64,000 bases of DNA from Verrucomicrobiia bacterium (GTDB taxonomy: Bacteria > Verrucomicrobiota > Verrucomicrobiia > Limisphaerales > JAEYXS01): the NCBI GenBank assembly GCA_036405135.1, contig DASWYF010000020.1, positions 62,001-126,000 of the forward strand. The letters are read 5' to 3'. A program made the translations under genes and the position numbers. Under the pieces are notes generated by a model. That model searched no databases and was not told the DNA's origin. It saw only the letters and a program-made list of their open reading frames with translations. Positions 34,633-44,055 of this stretch are shown piece after piece. Numbering within the stretch: position 1 is the first letter of the stretch; each line of letters starts with the position of its first letter.

Positions 34633-35481
34633 TCATGGATTCCTGCTCTTATCCAACGTCTGCAGAAACTTCTCCACCCCATCTTTATACTGCTCCGCAC
34701 CGGCGAAGAGGGTTTCGTTATGATCGCCTAGCACTTCGTGAAGGAGCTTGGGCTCGTTTGCCGCTTTGTAATTTTTCTCGGCGTGGTGAAAGCGGATGAG
34801 GCTGTCGGAGCGGCTGTGCAGGATAAGCAGAGGGACTTTGATCTTCGGGAGGCGCTCCAACGTGTTGTAGTGGATCGTGGCGAGGAGGCGCACTGGCAGG
34901 TATGGAAATATTTCGGTGCCTAGATCGGGTACGCTGGTGTAGGTGCTTTGCAGCACGAGTGCGCCGACTTTATGCTCCGCCGCCAGCCAGCTGGCGATGC
35001 CGCCACCGAGCGATTCACCGAATATTATGATGTTCTCGGGCTGGAAGCCTTTGCTCAGTAGCCAGTCATAACCGGCCTTGGCGTCTTGATACGTGCCTTT
35101 CTCGGAAGGTTTGCCTTCACTCAGACCGTAGCCACGGTAATCGAACGAGAGAAAGTTCACGCCCAGTCCATGCCAGACACGATAAATGTCCACGCGATGG
35201 CTGATGTTACCGCCATTACCATGCGCGAAGAGCACGGCATAACGTGAGCGGGTAGAGTTCTTGGGCGCAGGGAAATACCACGCATTGAGACGCAGCTTGT
35301 CACTCGTAGTCAGCCAGACTTCTTCACCGGGTATGCCGACATCGGGCAGGCGCACCTCCAGCTCCGTGCTGGGGTGATAGACATTGGCTTGTTCGAACTC
35401 GCGCAAGGACATGAACAGTATCAAGCAGACGATGCCCGCCACGATCAGTCGCTGCCAGCGTTTTCTCGTAACATCATTCAT
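34633..35481 (-). CDS. membrane-anchored alpha/beta hydrolase (BEM46/ABHD13-like)
   Basis: A 282-residue serine hydrolase with one N-terminal membrane helix (about 11-26), so probably anchored to the inner membrane facing the periplasm. Motifs: LFAHGNGGNISH (oxyanion region), FDYRGYGLSEGKPSE, nucleophile elbow FGESLGGGIA, catalytic Asp in LHSRSDSLIRF and His in GDHNETLF. Substrate unknown; family members are thioesterase- or lipase-like. It is divergent from the sulfatase gene with 76 bases between starts. Confidence 0.92.
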   Translation of the reverse strand: MNDVTRKRWQRLIVAGIVCLILFMSLREFEQANVYHPSTELEVRLPDVGIPGEEVWLTTSDKLRLNAWYFPAPKNSTRSRYAVLFAHGNGGNISHRVDIYRVWHGLGVNFLSFDYRGYGLSEGKPSEKGTYQDAKAGYDWLLSKGFQPENIIIFGESLGGGIASWLAAEHKVGALVLQSTYTSVPDLGTEIFPYLPVRLLATIHYNTLERLPKIKVPLLILHSRSDSLIRFHHAEKNYKAANEPKLLHEVLGDHNETLFAGAEQYKDGVEKFLQTLDKSRNP

Positions 35482-35557
35482 GCGGAGCCCGTCTGTATGC
35501 GCACAGAGTATGCATTACTTATTGCACCCGACAATGGATGACCGTTATTTTTTAAAC

Positions 35558-37084
35558 ATGCGAAAATTCCCCGTACTGACCTTGGCATGTCTGCTGTTTC
35601 TGATGGCAGATGCCTTTGCTCAAACGACTGTGCCGGTGCTCGAAAAGATTCCCGGAGCCAAACCGCGCAACATCGTCTTCATCCTCGCGGATGACCATCG
35701 TTACGATGCGATGGGTTTCATGGGGCATCCGTTCCTGGAAACGCCGAACATGGATTTTCTGGCGAAGAACGGGGTGCATCTGAAGAACGCGTTTGTCTCC
35801 ACAGCACTTTGCTCACCGAGCCGCGCGTCCATCCTCACGGGCCTTTATCCACACAAGCACAAAATCGTGGATAACAATACCCCCATCCAGCCGGGCACGA
35901 TTTACTTCTCACAATATCTGAAACAGGCGGGTTACCAGACGGCGTTCTTCGGCAAGTGGCACATGGGCGGTGAGGGGGATGAACCGCAACCGGGCTGGGA
36001 TCATTGGGTGAGCTTTCGCGGGCAAGGCACGTATCTGCCGAACAAGAACGGCTTGAATGTAGATGGCAAACGCGTGGCGCAACGCGGTTACATCACGGAT
36101 GAACTGACGGATTATGCGGTGGAATGGCTGGATCGCCGCGATCTGAACAAGCCTTTCATGATGTATCTCTCGCACAAGGCAGTGCATTCGGACTTCGTGC
36201 CAGCGGACCGACACAAGGGCCGTTACAAAGGCAAGCGTGCGCCAGTCCCGGCTGAGGTGACCAACAATCCTGATTACTACAAGGACAAGCCGATGTGGCT
36301 AAAAAACCAGCGCAATAGCTGGCACGGCGTGGACTTCCCGTATCACAGCGACTTGAACATCGATGAATATTATCAGCTCTATTGCGAAGCGTTGCTCTCA
36401 GTGGATGACAGCATCGGGCGCGTGATCAACTGGTTGCGCGAGAAGAAGCAGCTCGATTCCACACTCATCATCTACATGGGTGATAACGGCTTCATGTTCG
36501 GTGAACATGGGCTCATCGATAAACGTGTGGCCTACGAGACCTCCATGCGCGTGCCGATGTTGATGCATTGCCCGGAACTGTTCCGCAAAGGCACGGTCAT
36601 CGAAAAGATGATCGCGAACATCGACGTAGGGCCGACCTTCCTCGAAGTGGCGGGCTTGAAAGCGCCAAGCTATATGGATGGGCAAAGCTTTGTAGCCGTG
36701 GCGCAGCAGAAGGAAGTGCCTTGGCGTGAGTTCTTCCTCTACACGTATTTCTGGGAACGTAATTTCCCGCAGACACCCACGATGCATGCCCTGCGTGAGG
36801 AACAATACAAGTTCATCCGCTACTACGGCATCTGGGATACGGACGAGCTGTATGACATCCGCTATGATCCGAAGGAGACAAAGAATCTGATCAACAGCCC
36901 GGAGCATAAGGCCATCGCTGCGAAGATGCGGCAGAAACTCTTCACGGAGTTGGAAAAGGTGGAAGGGCTGAACATCCCATTATTCCCGGACAAGGGTGGC
37001 TCCTCCAATCTGCGCCGTATCAATGGTTCCGAAGCGGCGGATTTCCCGGAGCAGATCATGCGCAAGAAATCGGGGAAAGAATGA
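35558..37084 (+). CDS. exported sulfatase, formylglycine type (1)
   Basis: A 508-residue periplasmic sulfatase: signal peptide MRKFPVLTLACLLFLMADAF, then the catalytic domain with metal-binding Asp45-Asp46 (FILADDHRYDAMG) and the formylglycine motif CSPSR (85-89) followed by ASILTGLYPHKH. HMGG near GKWHMGGEGDEPQPGWD and GDNGFMFGEHGL (second metal Asp/Asn) are present. Cys85 must be oxidised to formylglycine; no maturase (FGE or anSME) is in the window. It lacks any anchor and likely desulfates algal or mucin-like glycans. Starts at 35534 and further upstream are in frame but spoil the signal peptide. Confidence 0.95.
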   Translation: MRKFPVLTLACLLFLMADAFAQTTVPVLEKIPGAKPRNIVFILADDHRYDAMGFMGHPFLETPNMDFLAKNGVHLKNAFVSTALCSPSRASILTGLYPHKHKIVDNNTPIQPGTIYFSQYLKQAGYQTAFFGKWHMGGEGDEPQPGWDHWVSFRGQGTYLPNKNGLNVDGKRVAQRGYITDELTDYAVEWLDRRDLNKPFMMYLSHKAVHSDFVPADRHKGRYKGKRAPVPAEVTNNPDYYKDKPMWLKNQRNSWHGVDFPYHSDLNIDEYYQLYCEALLSVDDSIGRVINWLREKKQLDSTLIIYMGDNGFMFGEHGLIDKRVAYETSMRVPMLMHCPELFRKGTVIEKMIANIDVGPTFLEVAGLKAPSYMDGQSFVAVAQQKEVPWREFFLYTYFWERNFPQTPTMHALREEQYKFIRYYGIWDTDELYDIRYDPKETKNLINSPEHKAIAAKMRQKLFTELEKVEGLNIPLFPDKGGSSNLRRINGSEAADFPEQIMRKKSGKE

Positions 37085-37088
37085 AAAT

Positions 37089-37128
37089 ATCAGCCACTGA
37101 TCAACACGGATTCACACAGATAAACCAC
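37089..37128. repeat. dispersed intergenic phrase
   Basis: ATCAGCCACTGATCAACACGG then ATTCACACAGATAAACC; opposite orientation to 1661-1690 and 17571-17640. Fills the 51-base gap between convergent genes. Confidence 0.5.
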
Positions 37129-37135
37129 CTCTAAA

Positions 37136-39100
37136 TCATTTGCCGTTCAGAGCGCGTGAGGCGGCTTGGTATTCAGCGTTATTCGGCTCCAAGGCCACAG
37201 CTTGTTGCAGATATTTGCGGGCGTCTTCCCGTTGATTGCGTTTTAGCGCGATGAAATGGCGCATGAAGGCGGGGTATCCGGCCAGGTCACCTTTCTTTTG
37301 CAAATGCGCATAAACGGCATCCGCATCATCCAGGCGGCCCAGTTGCCAGAGGGCGAATCCGTAATCACGCCAATAGAAGACATTGGCTCCTGGTTGTTCG
37401 ACGAGTTGGGAGTAAAGCTGGGCGGCAGTCTCGTAATCGCCACGCACCAAGGAAGCACGTGCGGCAGCCGTCAGGCCTAAGATGCTGTCGTGAGAAAGTT
37501 CAAGTATACGTGTCGCTTCCTGAACGGCAGCGGCAGCGTTTTCGGGGGTGACGTTGCCTAGAGACCAATCTTGGGGATGGATGAGCTTGAACTCATGCTT
37601 GCTGATGACGCTTTGGTTTTGCGCAGTGCGTTGAAGGAAAAGGAGCGTGTGATCGTCCATCGCGACAAGTGCCCATTCAGGATCTTGGGACAGTGTTTTT
37701 GAGAGAGGCGTCAGTTGCCGGTCCAGAGGAATAGACAGGAGTATGGCGGACACCTTCCATCTAGCCATGATTTCACGCCAGTTGGACGACTGGTTGATGG
37801 CGGGCAGGTATTCTTTTTCCCAAAAGGAAACAGAATAGGCATCACCCCGGCCATCGATGAAAGGTTTGAACTTGGGATAATTCTGCCACAACAGCGGACC
37901 GCCGTAGCGCATGTCATGGAAAAGATTTTGGGCGGGCACTTCACGTTCCATGAATTCAAAGATGCCCGTGGGATAGAAGCCCGGATAGCGCCCATAGCCG
38001 AACTTGTATTGCTGATCGGGAACGAATTGAAGCAGGGTTATGGAGATCCATGCGATTGGCAGCAGCGCGAGCGCCCAAGGCCGGGCCACCCCGAGAGTGA
38101 AAGGCCGAATTTGGAAGGCCATCTGCGCGGCGAAAGGGGCCGTGGCGAGGGCGTAGAAGAGCAGCGAACGTTGCGAATCAAGCGCCAGAATGGCAAAGCC
38201 GCAGAGTGTGAAGAAGCGGGCAAAATTCCAATGTCTGCGCGAGAGGACCAGCAGCAACGCGAGCAATGGCAGAGAGAGATAGAAGAGCTTGTTACCGTAC
38301 CAGGGCGGAGCTTGAAGCTCGGTGATGACGTTTTGCCAGAACTGATTGTTGAACTGGAAGGGCACGAGCAGGATCTTTGCGCCATGCGGGTTCAATATCT
38401 GCGTGGAAAGCGCGGCTGCGATGACGGCCAGCAACATGCCGATGGGGCGGACGAACAATTCGCGCAAGGTCAGGAGCTGGCCTGAAGCAGGGCGCCATTT
38501 ATGCAGGAGATGTTCTGCCCATTCACCCACAGAGAAAGCGAAGAGGAGGGCGAGCCCATAGACGAGACCGCCATGGATATTGGCCCATAGGGCAAAGAGT
38601 GCGGGCAGGCCGAGCCATTGCCAGCGACGGGAACGTCCGCAACGCGTATCGAGATACAGGAGCAGCGTGAAGATGACGCCGGAGAGGAAGTCGGGGCGCT
38701 CAAAGAATCGTGGACGGGCGATGATGACGGCCAGAGTGATGAACCAAAAAGGCCAAAGGGAATCGGCTGAACCCAAGCGACGGGCGGTGAGCCAGGTGAG
38801 TGCGATCGCCATCATGGCAAGCAGGCATTTGGCCGTGGTAAGAGCGGTCACTCCGCCGAGTTTGTCCAAAAGATAAAGACCCGTGGCAGGCAGCCACTGA
38901 TGCAAATACCACGGCTCTTCCGGCGTGGTGTAGGCGAAGGTGTTCAGGGCCGGGATGCTTTTATGCTCCAATACATAGGCTCCGGTGCGGATATGATAGC
39001 CCAGATCGATATCCGAGATGTGGAAGAGAGCGGCCAGAAAGGTGAACGCCAACAGGCCAGCCAGCAAAAAGCCGACCGTACGATTGGGTTTGGTTTCCAT
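37136..39100 (-). CDS. GT-C-like polytopic membrane protein with C-terminal TPRs
   Basis: A 654-residue inner-membrane protein starting METKPNRTVG (an in-frame ATG at 39157 is less likely). About ten membrane segments (residues 10-390) follow the first periplasmic loop HISDIDLGYHIRTGAYVL then IPALNTFAYTTPEEPWYLHQWL. That D-x-G-x-H/EPW-H-x-W pattern is typical of GT-C/PMT-like glycosyltransferases that use polyprenyl-linked sugars. A periplasmic domain (about 400-530) is followed by TPR-like helices (about 540-640: TPENAAAAVQEATRILEL, RGDYETAAQLYSQLVE, GRLDDADAVYAHLQK). Catalysis is inferred, not shown; function could also be structural. Confidence 0.75.
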   Translation of the reverse strand: METKPNRTVGFLLAGLLAFTFLAALFHISDIDLGYHIRTGAYVLEHKSIPALNTFAYTTPEEPWYLHQWLPATGLYLLDKLGGVTALTTAKCLLAMMAIALTWLTARRLGSADSLWPFWFITLAVIIARPRFFERPDFLSGVIFTLLLYLDTRCGRSRRWQWLGLPALFALWANIHGGLVYGLALLFAFSVGEWAEHLLHKWRPASGQLLTLRELFVRPIGMLLAVIAAALSTQILNPHGAKILLVPFQFNNQFWQNVITELQAPPWYGNKLFYLSLPLLALLLVLSRRHWNFARFFTLCGFAILALDSQRSLLFYALATAPFAAQMAFQIRPFTLGVARPWALALLPIAWISITLLQFVPDQQYKFGYGRYPGFYPTGIFEFMEREVPAQNLFHDMRYGGPLLWQNYPKFKPFIDGRGDAYSVSFWEKEYLPAINQSSNWREIMARWKVSAILLSIPLDRQLTPLSKTLSQDPEWALVAMDDHTLLFLQRTAQNQSVISKHEFKLIHPQDWSLGNVTPENAAAAVQEATRILELSHDSILGLTAAARASLVRGDYETAAQLYSQLVEQPGANVFYWRDYGFALWQLGRLDDADAVYAHLQKKGDLAGYPAFMRHFIALKRNQREDARKYLQQAVALEPNNAEYQAASRALNGK

Positions 39101-39263
39101 GCAGTTCAGTTTGAGTCGCTCACCCAGCCCTGTCTTGGGCCGGAGGCTGGAGCGCATCGTGCGAACGGGCGAGGGCGGTCACAAGCAAATTGTCTGAGGG
39201 CGTGGACAGGATGCTGCAGGTGGGTTAAGTTGAGGGCGCACAGCAAACGAGAAAGGGATCAAC

Positions 39264-39482
39264 ATGAAATGTGTATTCACTTCATCGAACAGTGCGGAGG
39301 CGGGCCTGCTGAAGAGCCGGCTGGAGGAGGCTGGCATAGAATGCGAACTGCGTAATGAATTCGCCGCTCAGGCCCTGCCGGGAACGGCGTTTGATCCGGA
39401 GGTTTGGGTGTTGGATGATGCGCAATATGAGGAGGCATGCGCTCTGATGGCAGAGTGGCATCAACCTGCAGGGCAGGTGTGA
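39264..39482 (+). CDS. DUF2007 protein
   Basis: A 72-residue protein matching the DUF2007 (putative signal-transducing) domain: MKCVFTSSNSAEAGLLKSRL, GIECELRNEFAAQA, FDPEVWVLDDAQYEEACALM. The ferredoxin-like fold has no known enzyme activity. A ribosome-like AAAGGGATC precedes the ATG. A similar N-terminal domain occurs in the rhomboid protease at 51028. Confidence 0.88.
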   Translation: MKCVFTSSNSAEAGLLKSRLEEAGIECELRNEFAAQALPGTAFDPEVWVLDDAQYEEACALMAEWHQPAGQV

Positions 39483-39509
39483 ACGCAATCCCAACCTAGC
39501 GCACCCCGG

Positions 39510-40982
39510 CTATTCAGCCATCGCACCGGCTTTTTGTTTCCCTTTGCCTGCGGGTCGCGCCCCTTCCCAAACTTTGGTGGCATCGTAATCAGGATTTGGG
39601 GTGGGGAGTTGCGCTCCCACGGCCTTGCGCCAGTCATTCAATTCTTTACGCAATTCGGCGACTTTTTTGGCTTCCGTGGGGGCCAGATCCTGTTTCTCTC
39701 CGATGTCCTTTTTCACGTTGTAGAGTTCTACGCGATCGTCTTCGAAGAAATGGATGAGCTTGAGGTCGCCTTTCCGGATGGCGCTGTAAGGCGTGGCGCT
39801 GCCGGGATGATAATGCGGGTAATGCCAGAAGATGGCGTCGCGTTGCAGCTTGCTACGACCGCGCAAAAGCGGAGCGATGCTTTCGCCATCCAGCGTGGTG
39901 TTGGGCTTCACTTCTGCCAGTTCGAGAATGGTGGGGAAGAAATCCACGGTGATGACGGGTGCTTCATTTTCACTACCGGCTTTGGTGACGCCCGGCCATT
40001 TCACGATGAGCGGGACGCGGACGCCGCCTTCATAGGCAGAGCCTTTGCCGAGGCGCAGTGGTGTATTATCCGTGGGACCCTTGCGCCAGCCTTGGGCATT
40101 CACAGTGCCGCTGAGTCCACCGTTGTCGCCGGTGATGAAAATGACGGTGTGGTCATCGATCTTCAACTCCGCGAGCTTCTTCATGATGGTGCCGAGGGAA
40201 TCATCCACGCTCTCCACTAATGCGGCGTAAGCAGGATTGTTCTGCCGTGAACTGGCAGGGATAGATTTCTCATATTTTTTCTTCACCTCTTCCTTGGCCT
40301 GTATCGGTGTATGCACGGCATAATGCGGCAGGTAGATGAAGAAGGGTTTATCCTTGTTCGTCTCGATGAACTTCGTTGCTTCCAGTGCTTCACGATCGGT
40401 CAGGTATTCGCCTTTCTCGCCTTCGGGTTTAAGAGTGGGGATGTTGTAGGGCGCGTGGTAACTCGGCGGCGCACCGCGATCATATCCGGCCACATTCACA
40501 TCGAAGCCTTGCTTGGTCGGTGCATACTCTTCACCGCCCAAGTGCCACTTGCCGATGCTGGCGGTGGCGTAACCCTTGGTTTTCAACATCTCGGCAATGG
40601 TGACTTCTTCGAGCGGAAGGAACTTTTGCCAATCGGGGATCTTCAATTTCGCGTAAGGGCGATTGTGCCCCGCAATCCAATCAGTGATGTGCAGGCGGGC
40701 CGGATATTTGCCCGTAAGCAAGGCGGCGCGTGTGGGGGAACAAACTGTGCAAGCCGAGTAAGCCGAGGTGAACTTCATGCCTTCTTTGGCGAGGCGGTCG
40801 ATGTTCGGTGTCTGATAGGACTTGCTGCCGAAGCAGGCGAAGTCTGTCCATCCGAGGTCATCCACGAGGATGAAGATGAAGTTGAGCGGCTTATCGGAAA
40901 CACTGGCGGCGCGAAGGCTGGCGGTTGATAGAAGGCAAAGCAGCAGGACGGCCATCCGGAGATGATGAAGTGAGCGATTCAT
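39510..40982 (-). CDS. exported sulfatase, formylglycine type (2)
   Basis: A 490-residue sulfatase: signal peptide (MNRSLHHLRMAVLLLCLLST), metal Asp41-Asp42 (FILVDDLGWTDFACFG), formylglycine motif CSPTR (81-85) and TRAALLTGKYPARLHITDW, GKWHLGGEEYAPTKQGFD, second metal site ITGDNGGLSG. The YYxP-like loop WIAGHNRPY and the conserved PFFIYLPHYAVHTPI are arylsulfatase A-like. C-terminal subdomain to residue 480 ends in a short Lys/Gly-rich tail. Family relatives in the PVC group act on sulfated polysaccharides. An in-frame ATG at 41024 would lengthen the N terminus and weaken the signal peptide. Confidence 0.95.
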   Translation of the reverse strand: MNRSLHHLRMAVLLLCLLSTASLRAASVSDKPLNFIFILVDDLGWTDFACFGSKSYQTPNIDRLAKEGMKFTSAYSACTVCSPTRAALLTGKYPARLHITDWIAGHNRPYAKLKIPDWQKFLPLEEVTIAEMLKTKGYATASIGKWHLGGEEYAPTKQGFDVNVAGYDRGAPPSYHAPYNIPTLKPEGEKGEYLTDREALEATKFIETNKDKPFFIYLPHYAVHTPIQAKEEVKKKYEKSIPASSRQNNPAYAALVESVDDSLGTIMKKLAELKIDDHTVIFITGDNGGLSGTVNAQGWRKGPTDNTPLRLGKGSAYEGGVRVPLIVKWPGVTKAGSENEAPVITVDFFPTILELAEVKPNTTLDGESIAPLLRGRSKLQRDAIFWHYPHYHPGSATPYSAIRKGDLKLIHFFEDDRVELYNVKKDIGEKQDLAPTEAKKVAELRKELNDWRKAVGAQLPTPNPDYDATKVWEGARPAGKGKQKAGAMAE

Positions 40983-41042
40983 GTGCAACAGAGCAAGACG
41001 TTGGGAGTTGAACGGATGTTTCAAGGAAAACAGAAACGGGAT

Positions 41043-41078
41043 TTTTTAGCTACGGAATTTCACGGATGGAACACGGGA
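41043..41078. repeat. dispersed intergenic phrase
   Basis: TTTTTAGCTACGGAATTTCA then CGGATGGAACACGGGATG; same orientation as 37089-37128 and 56069-56120. Confidence 0.45.
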
Positions 41079-41149
41079 TGAGGAAGGGGTGATGGCGTCT
41101 GCGGGTTATTTCGCAGTTCTTCGGGTTGAGGGCAACCTGCGGTTCGAAG

Positions 41150-41180
41150 AAAAAAGGCGCAACCGTTGCCGGTTGCGCCT
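41150..41180 (-). terminator. intrinsic terminator of the SPFH operon
   Basis: AGGCGCAACC / GGTTGCGCCT, 10-bp stem (41155-41164 with 41171-41180). On the minus strand it is followed by a run of T, 20 bases after the second SPFH stop. Confidence 0.9.
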
Positions 41181-41200
41181 GAAGAAGAAAACTTATCGCG

Positions 41201-42136
41201 CTAATTGCTTGGCACGCTAGGCGGGCGTTGGCCCGTTCTTTGTGTCTGTGGCTTGTCTCCCGAAGCGAGCATGCTGGAGAGCATGTCGTGATTCTTCGGT
41301 ATGATCGTGATGCGGGCTTCGCCCTCGATGATTTTTTGCATCTCAAGGATGTCGAACATCGTCGCAGCGACTTCCTTGTCTTGCGATATACGGTTCAGAG
41401 CGGTGCCGACGATCTGCGGGCGGATGGCTTTCGCTTTCGCGAACTCCACCGCTGCTTTGCGTTCCGCCGTGCTGGTGATGATGCTTACCTGGTTCGCACC
41501 ATCCTGCTTGATGGCAGAGGTCACCTGGCGCAGACGGTTCACCACCTTGCTCTCGATCTGGCGGATCATACCGGCATCGCGGAAGTGTACTTTGCGGATG
41601 TAAACGGAGCCGAGCTTGTAACCCCACTCGTGCGACTTGGGCGAAACCTCGTCACGCACGGTGTGGCTCATGCCGTGACGGTCACACATGAGTTTATCGA
41701 GCGGCATGTTGCTCAGGCTGCGCACGGTCGAGTTGCTGACGTTCGCCGCGAGCGAGCCGCGCGGGTCGGTGTTCTTGAAGAGATAGGCGACAGGGTCGCT
41801 GATCATCATCTCATACCAGATACCGATACCGATGGGTGCGCCCTCCTCGGAATTCACCGGCTGGCTGCGGAGATATTCCTGGTCAATGCGCATATCCACC
41901 ACCAGGCAACGGCCCAGCCAGTGCACTAGGAATGCGCGCCAGCCGAGTCGCGGGAAGAGGAAGTAAAAGCCCGGTTCATCGATGATGCCGATGACCTTGC
42001 CGAAGAGCATGTAAACGTGGCAGCGCCGTTCCTCCACGATGGTGTAGGCGATGATCATGCGGCACAGGCCCAGCAAGATGGGCACTACGATGAAGCAGGC
42101 GACGAACGTCACCACAGCAGCGATCAAGAAGCTCAC
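41201..42136 (-). CDS. SPFH/band-7 membrane protein (HflC-like), second of pair
   Basis: A 311-residue protein with an N-terminal membrane hairpin (VSFLIAAVVTFVACFIVVPI then LLGLCRMIIAYTIV). Band-7 domain follows (CHVYMLFGKVIGIIDEPGFYF, then VVDMRIDQEYLRSQPVNSEE and IGIGIWYEMMISDPVAYLF), then a coiled helix with AERKAAVEFAKAKAIRPQIV. The start is GTG 42136, which overlaps the stop of the partner gene (GTGA). Such pairs build ring-like membrane cages, as HflK/HflC do around FtsH, but the protein is not close to HflC by eye and no protease gene is here. The C-terminal tail is Gln/Pro-rich. Confidence 0.85.
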   Translation of the reverse strand: MSFLIAAVVTFVACFIVVPILLGLCRMIIAYTIVEERRCHVYMLFGKVIGIIDEPGFYFLFPRLGWRAFLVHWLGRCLVVDMRIDQEYLRSQPVNSEEGAPIGIGIWYEMMISDPVAYLFKNTDPRGSLAANVSNSTVRSLSNMPLDKLMCDRHGMSHTVRDEVSPKSHEWGYKLGSVYIRKVHFRDAGMIRQIESKVVNRLRQVTSAIKQDGANQVSIITSTAERKAAVEFAKAKAIRPQIVGTALNRISQDKEVAATMFDILEMQKIIEGEARITIIPKNHDMLSSMLASGDKPQTQRTGQRPPSVPSN

Positions 42137-43299
42137 TTTTCCACCTCCACGAAGACTTTTTCGGCCTGTTCGAACATCGAGAGACGCACATTGCGGCGAT
42201 ATGCCTCCAGCGCGCCTGAACCATTTTGTTTCAGATCGGTCAATTGCTGCGCCATGCGTTCGAGCGGTTCCACTTCGGCTTGCGCCTTCAGCGTTTCGAT
42301 CTCCACTGCACGTTTGGATTGCACGATCTTTTGATCGGCAGAAGCTTGTGCCAAGCTGATGTCCGAGGACACTTGATTGTGCGCGGTATTGATTGCCGCG
42401 AGCGCGGATTCGACTTCCTCCGGTGGGTCGATGCCGGTGATGAGCGAGGCATCCAATACCATGCCGTAACGCGCGGAAGAGGAACGGCATTCGCGGTCCA
42501 TGTGTTCGTTCAGGTCACGCAGGTTTTTGCGCAGATCGTTGATGGACACGCCGATCGCGGAAGCGAGTTCTTCCGGGGAATCGATCATGCCATCGGGAGG
42601 CGTGGTGGACACAGCCTTGCTTTGCGCGCGCGGGACGAGTTGCACACCCGCTTCCGTCGTCTTGGGCACATTGATCTCACGACTACAGGATGGACAGGCG
42701 ACGCGCGACCCGGCATTGGCCGGTTCCAGAGCCAGTTTTTGCCGGCATTGCGGACACTCAAAGATCAGGTCCATTGCCACGGGTGCCTCAAACGTCGCGA
42801 TACGCTCACGCAGTACTGAAACGAAATAACCCATGATATGCGCGAAGGGATTCTTCACGCCGAAAAGGTAGGCGTAGAGATTGCGGTCCGAAACGCGGTA
42901 ACGTATCTGGCCCGTGAGGCCGACGTTCAACTGGTCTTTCGTCACCGCTTCCAGCATCCGCCCACCTTGATTGGCCATCGGGTTTTCGGGATCGAACGCC
43001 ATATTCACCGTCTGGGTGGCCACGGAAACTTTATACACCTTTTCCCACGGGAATTTCCAATAAGGTCCCCCTGGCGGGATCACTCGCACCTGCGGGAAGA
43101 TGTAGCGCTCGCGCTCGCTTTCGCGCAACGTCTCGGAGATGGGATCTTCGAGCGTGGTCTTGCCCTCAATCCGTTCTGCCCGTCCGAAGCTGGTCTTCAC
43201 CGCGCGTTCGTTCTGATCCACGGTGTAAAAGCCCGCGACCAAGTAACGCACGAGGAACCACGCCACGAACCCCACTATTATTCCAAAAAAGATACCCAT
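42133..43299 (-). CDS. SPFH/band-7 membrane protein with an inserted zinc ribbon (HflK-like), first of pair
   Basis: A 388-residue protein. One N-terminal membrane helix (about 2-23), then the band-7 start FYTVDQNERAVKTSFGRAER, YIFPQVRVIPPGGPYWKFPW and LNVGLTGQIRYRVSDRNLYA. At residues 182-205 a zinc ribbon CPQC-x16-CPSC is spliced in, after MGYFVSVLRERIATF and before a Pro/Ala linker and the coiled-coil half (SINDLRKNLRDLNEHM, RAVEIETLKAQAEVE). Cys182, Cys185, Cys202, Cys205 are the metal ligands expected. The insertion is not usual for HflK/flotillin proteins. It is the first gene of an operon and translationally coupled to the next. Confidence 0.85.
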   Translation of the reverse strand: MGIFFGIIVGFVAWFLVRYLVAGFYTVDQNERAVKTSFGRAERIEGKTTLEDPISETLRESERERYIFPQVRVIPPGGPYWKFPWEKVYKVSVATQTVNMAFDPENPMANQGGRMLEAVTKDQLNVGLTGQIRYRVSDRNLYAYLFGVKNPFAHIMGYFVSVLRERIATFEAPVAMDLIFECPQCRQKLALEPANAGSRVACPSCSREINVPKTTEAGVQLVPRAQSKAVSTTPPDGMIDSPEELASAIGVSINDLRKNLRDLNEHMDRECRSSSARYGMVLDASLITGIDPPEEVESALAAINTAHNQVSSDISLAQASADQKIVQSKRAVEIETLKAQAEVEPLERMAQQLTDLKQNGSGALEAYRRNVRLSMFEQAEKVFVEVEK

Positions 43300-43417
43300 A
43301 ATTTTCTGGCTGGTTTGGATTTATTTTCTGCGACATTCGCATGAGAACAAATTCCTCTGCAAAGCACGATGATAAAAAGCGGGAACATTTGTAGCGCCTC
43401 TGTCCGCAGGAAAACGA

Positions 43418-43447
43418 ATCCCGTCCAGACCTGCGTCCGGACGGGAT
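43418..43447 (-). terminator. hairpin downstream of glutathione peroxidase
   Basis: ATCCCGTCC / GGACGGGAT (9 bp, 12-base loop). On the minus strand it is followed by TCGTTTTCC, a weak T run, 21 bases after the stop. Confidence 0.6.
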
Positions 43448-43468
43448 GCATAAATCTGTATGATTATC

Positions 43469-44014
43469 TTACTTCGCGGCGAGCGCTTTCTCGATGGCAG
43501 CAGCCATCTCGGGAGATTCCGGCGTTACCTTGGAATCGAAGCGCGCGAGTATCTTGCCATCTTTGCCGATGAGGAACTTGTTGAAGTTCCACTTGATATC
43601 GCCCGGGAACGGTGAGTCCTTGCCCGCCAGTGCAGTGTAGAGCGGATGCCGGTTCGCACCGTTCACCTCGATCTTGTCATACAGCGGGAAGGTCACGTTG
43701 AATTTGCTGGAGCAGAATTCTTTGATCTGCTCGTTCGTGCCCGGTTCCTGTCCGCCGAACTGGTTGCACGGCATGCCCACCACCGTGAAGCCCTTGTCCT
43801 TGTATTTCTGCTGGATCGCTTCCAGGCCGGTGTATTGCTTTGTGTAACCGCACTTGGAGGCCACGTTCACCACGAGGATGACCTTGCCTTTGTGATCTTT
43901 GAGGGCGGCATCCTTGCCATTGATGTCCTTGAGCGGGATATCGAGAACCGATTGGGCGGCAAAAGCCGTAAGTGTGACGAGTGCCATAGCAGCTACGAGT
44001 GCGGTGAATTTCAT
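43469..44014 (-). CDS. glutathione peroxidase-like protein, exported
   Basis: A 181-residue peroxidase with a signal peptide (MKFTALVAAMALVTLTAFAA), so periplasmic. Peroxidatic Cys55 in NVASKCGYT, Gln86 in CNQFGGQEPG and Trp142-Asn143 in KWNFNKFLIG complete the catalytic tetrad; a second Cys83 in GMPCNQF and Cys101 are present. As in most bacterial members it uses Cys, not selenocysteine, and likely takes electrons from thioredoxin. An in-frame ATG at 44050 would give a poorer signal sequence. Confidence 0.94.
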   Translation of the reverse strand: MKFTALVAAMALVTLTAFAAQSVLDIPLKDINGKDAALKDHKGKVILVVNVASKCGYTKQYTGLEAIQQKYKDKGFTVVGMPCNQFGGQEPGTNEQIKEFCSSKFNVTFPLYDKIEVNGANRHPLYTALAGKDSPFPGDIKWNFNKFLIGKDGKILARFDSKVTPESPEMAAAIEKALAAK

Positions 44015-44055
44015 GCCGGGCACTCTGATTTGCCCGGCCTCCGCTGTCAAATGGC

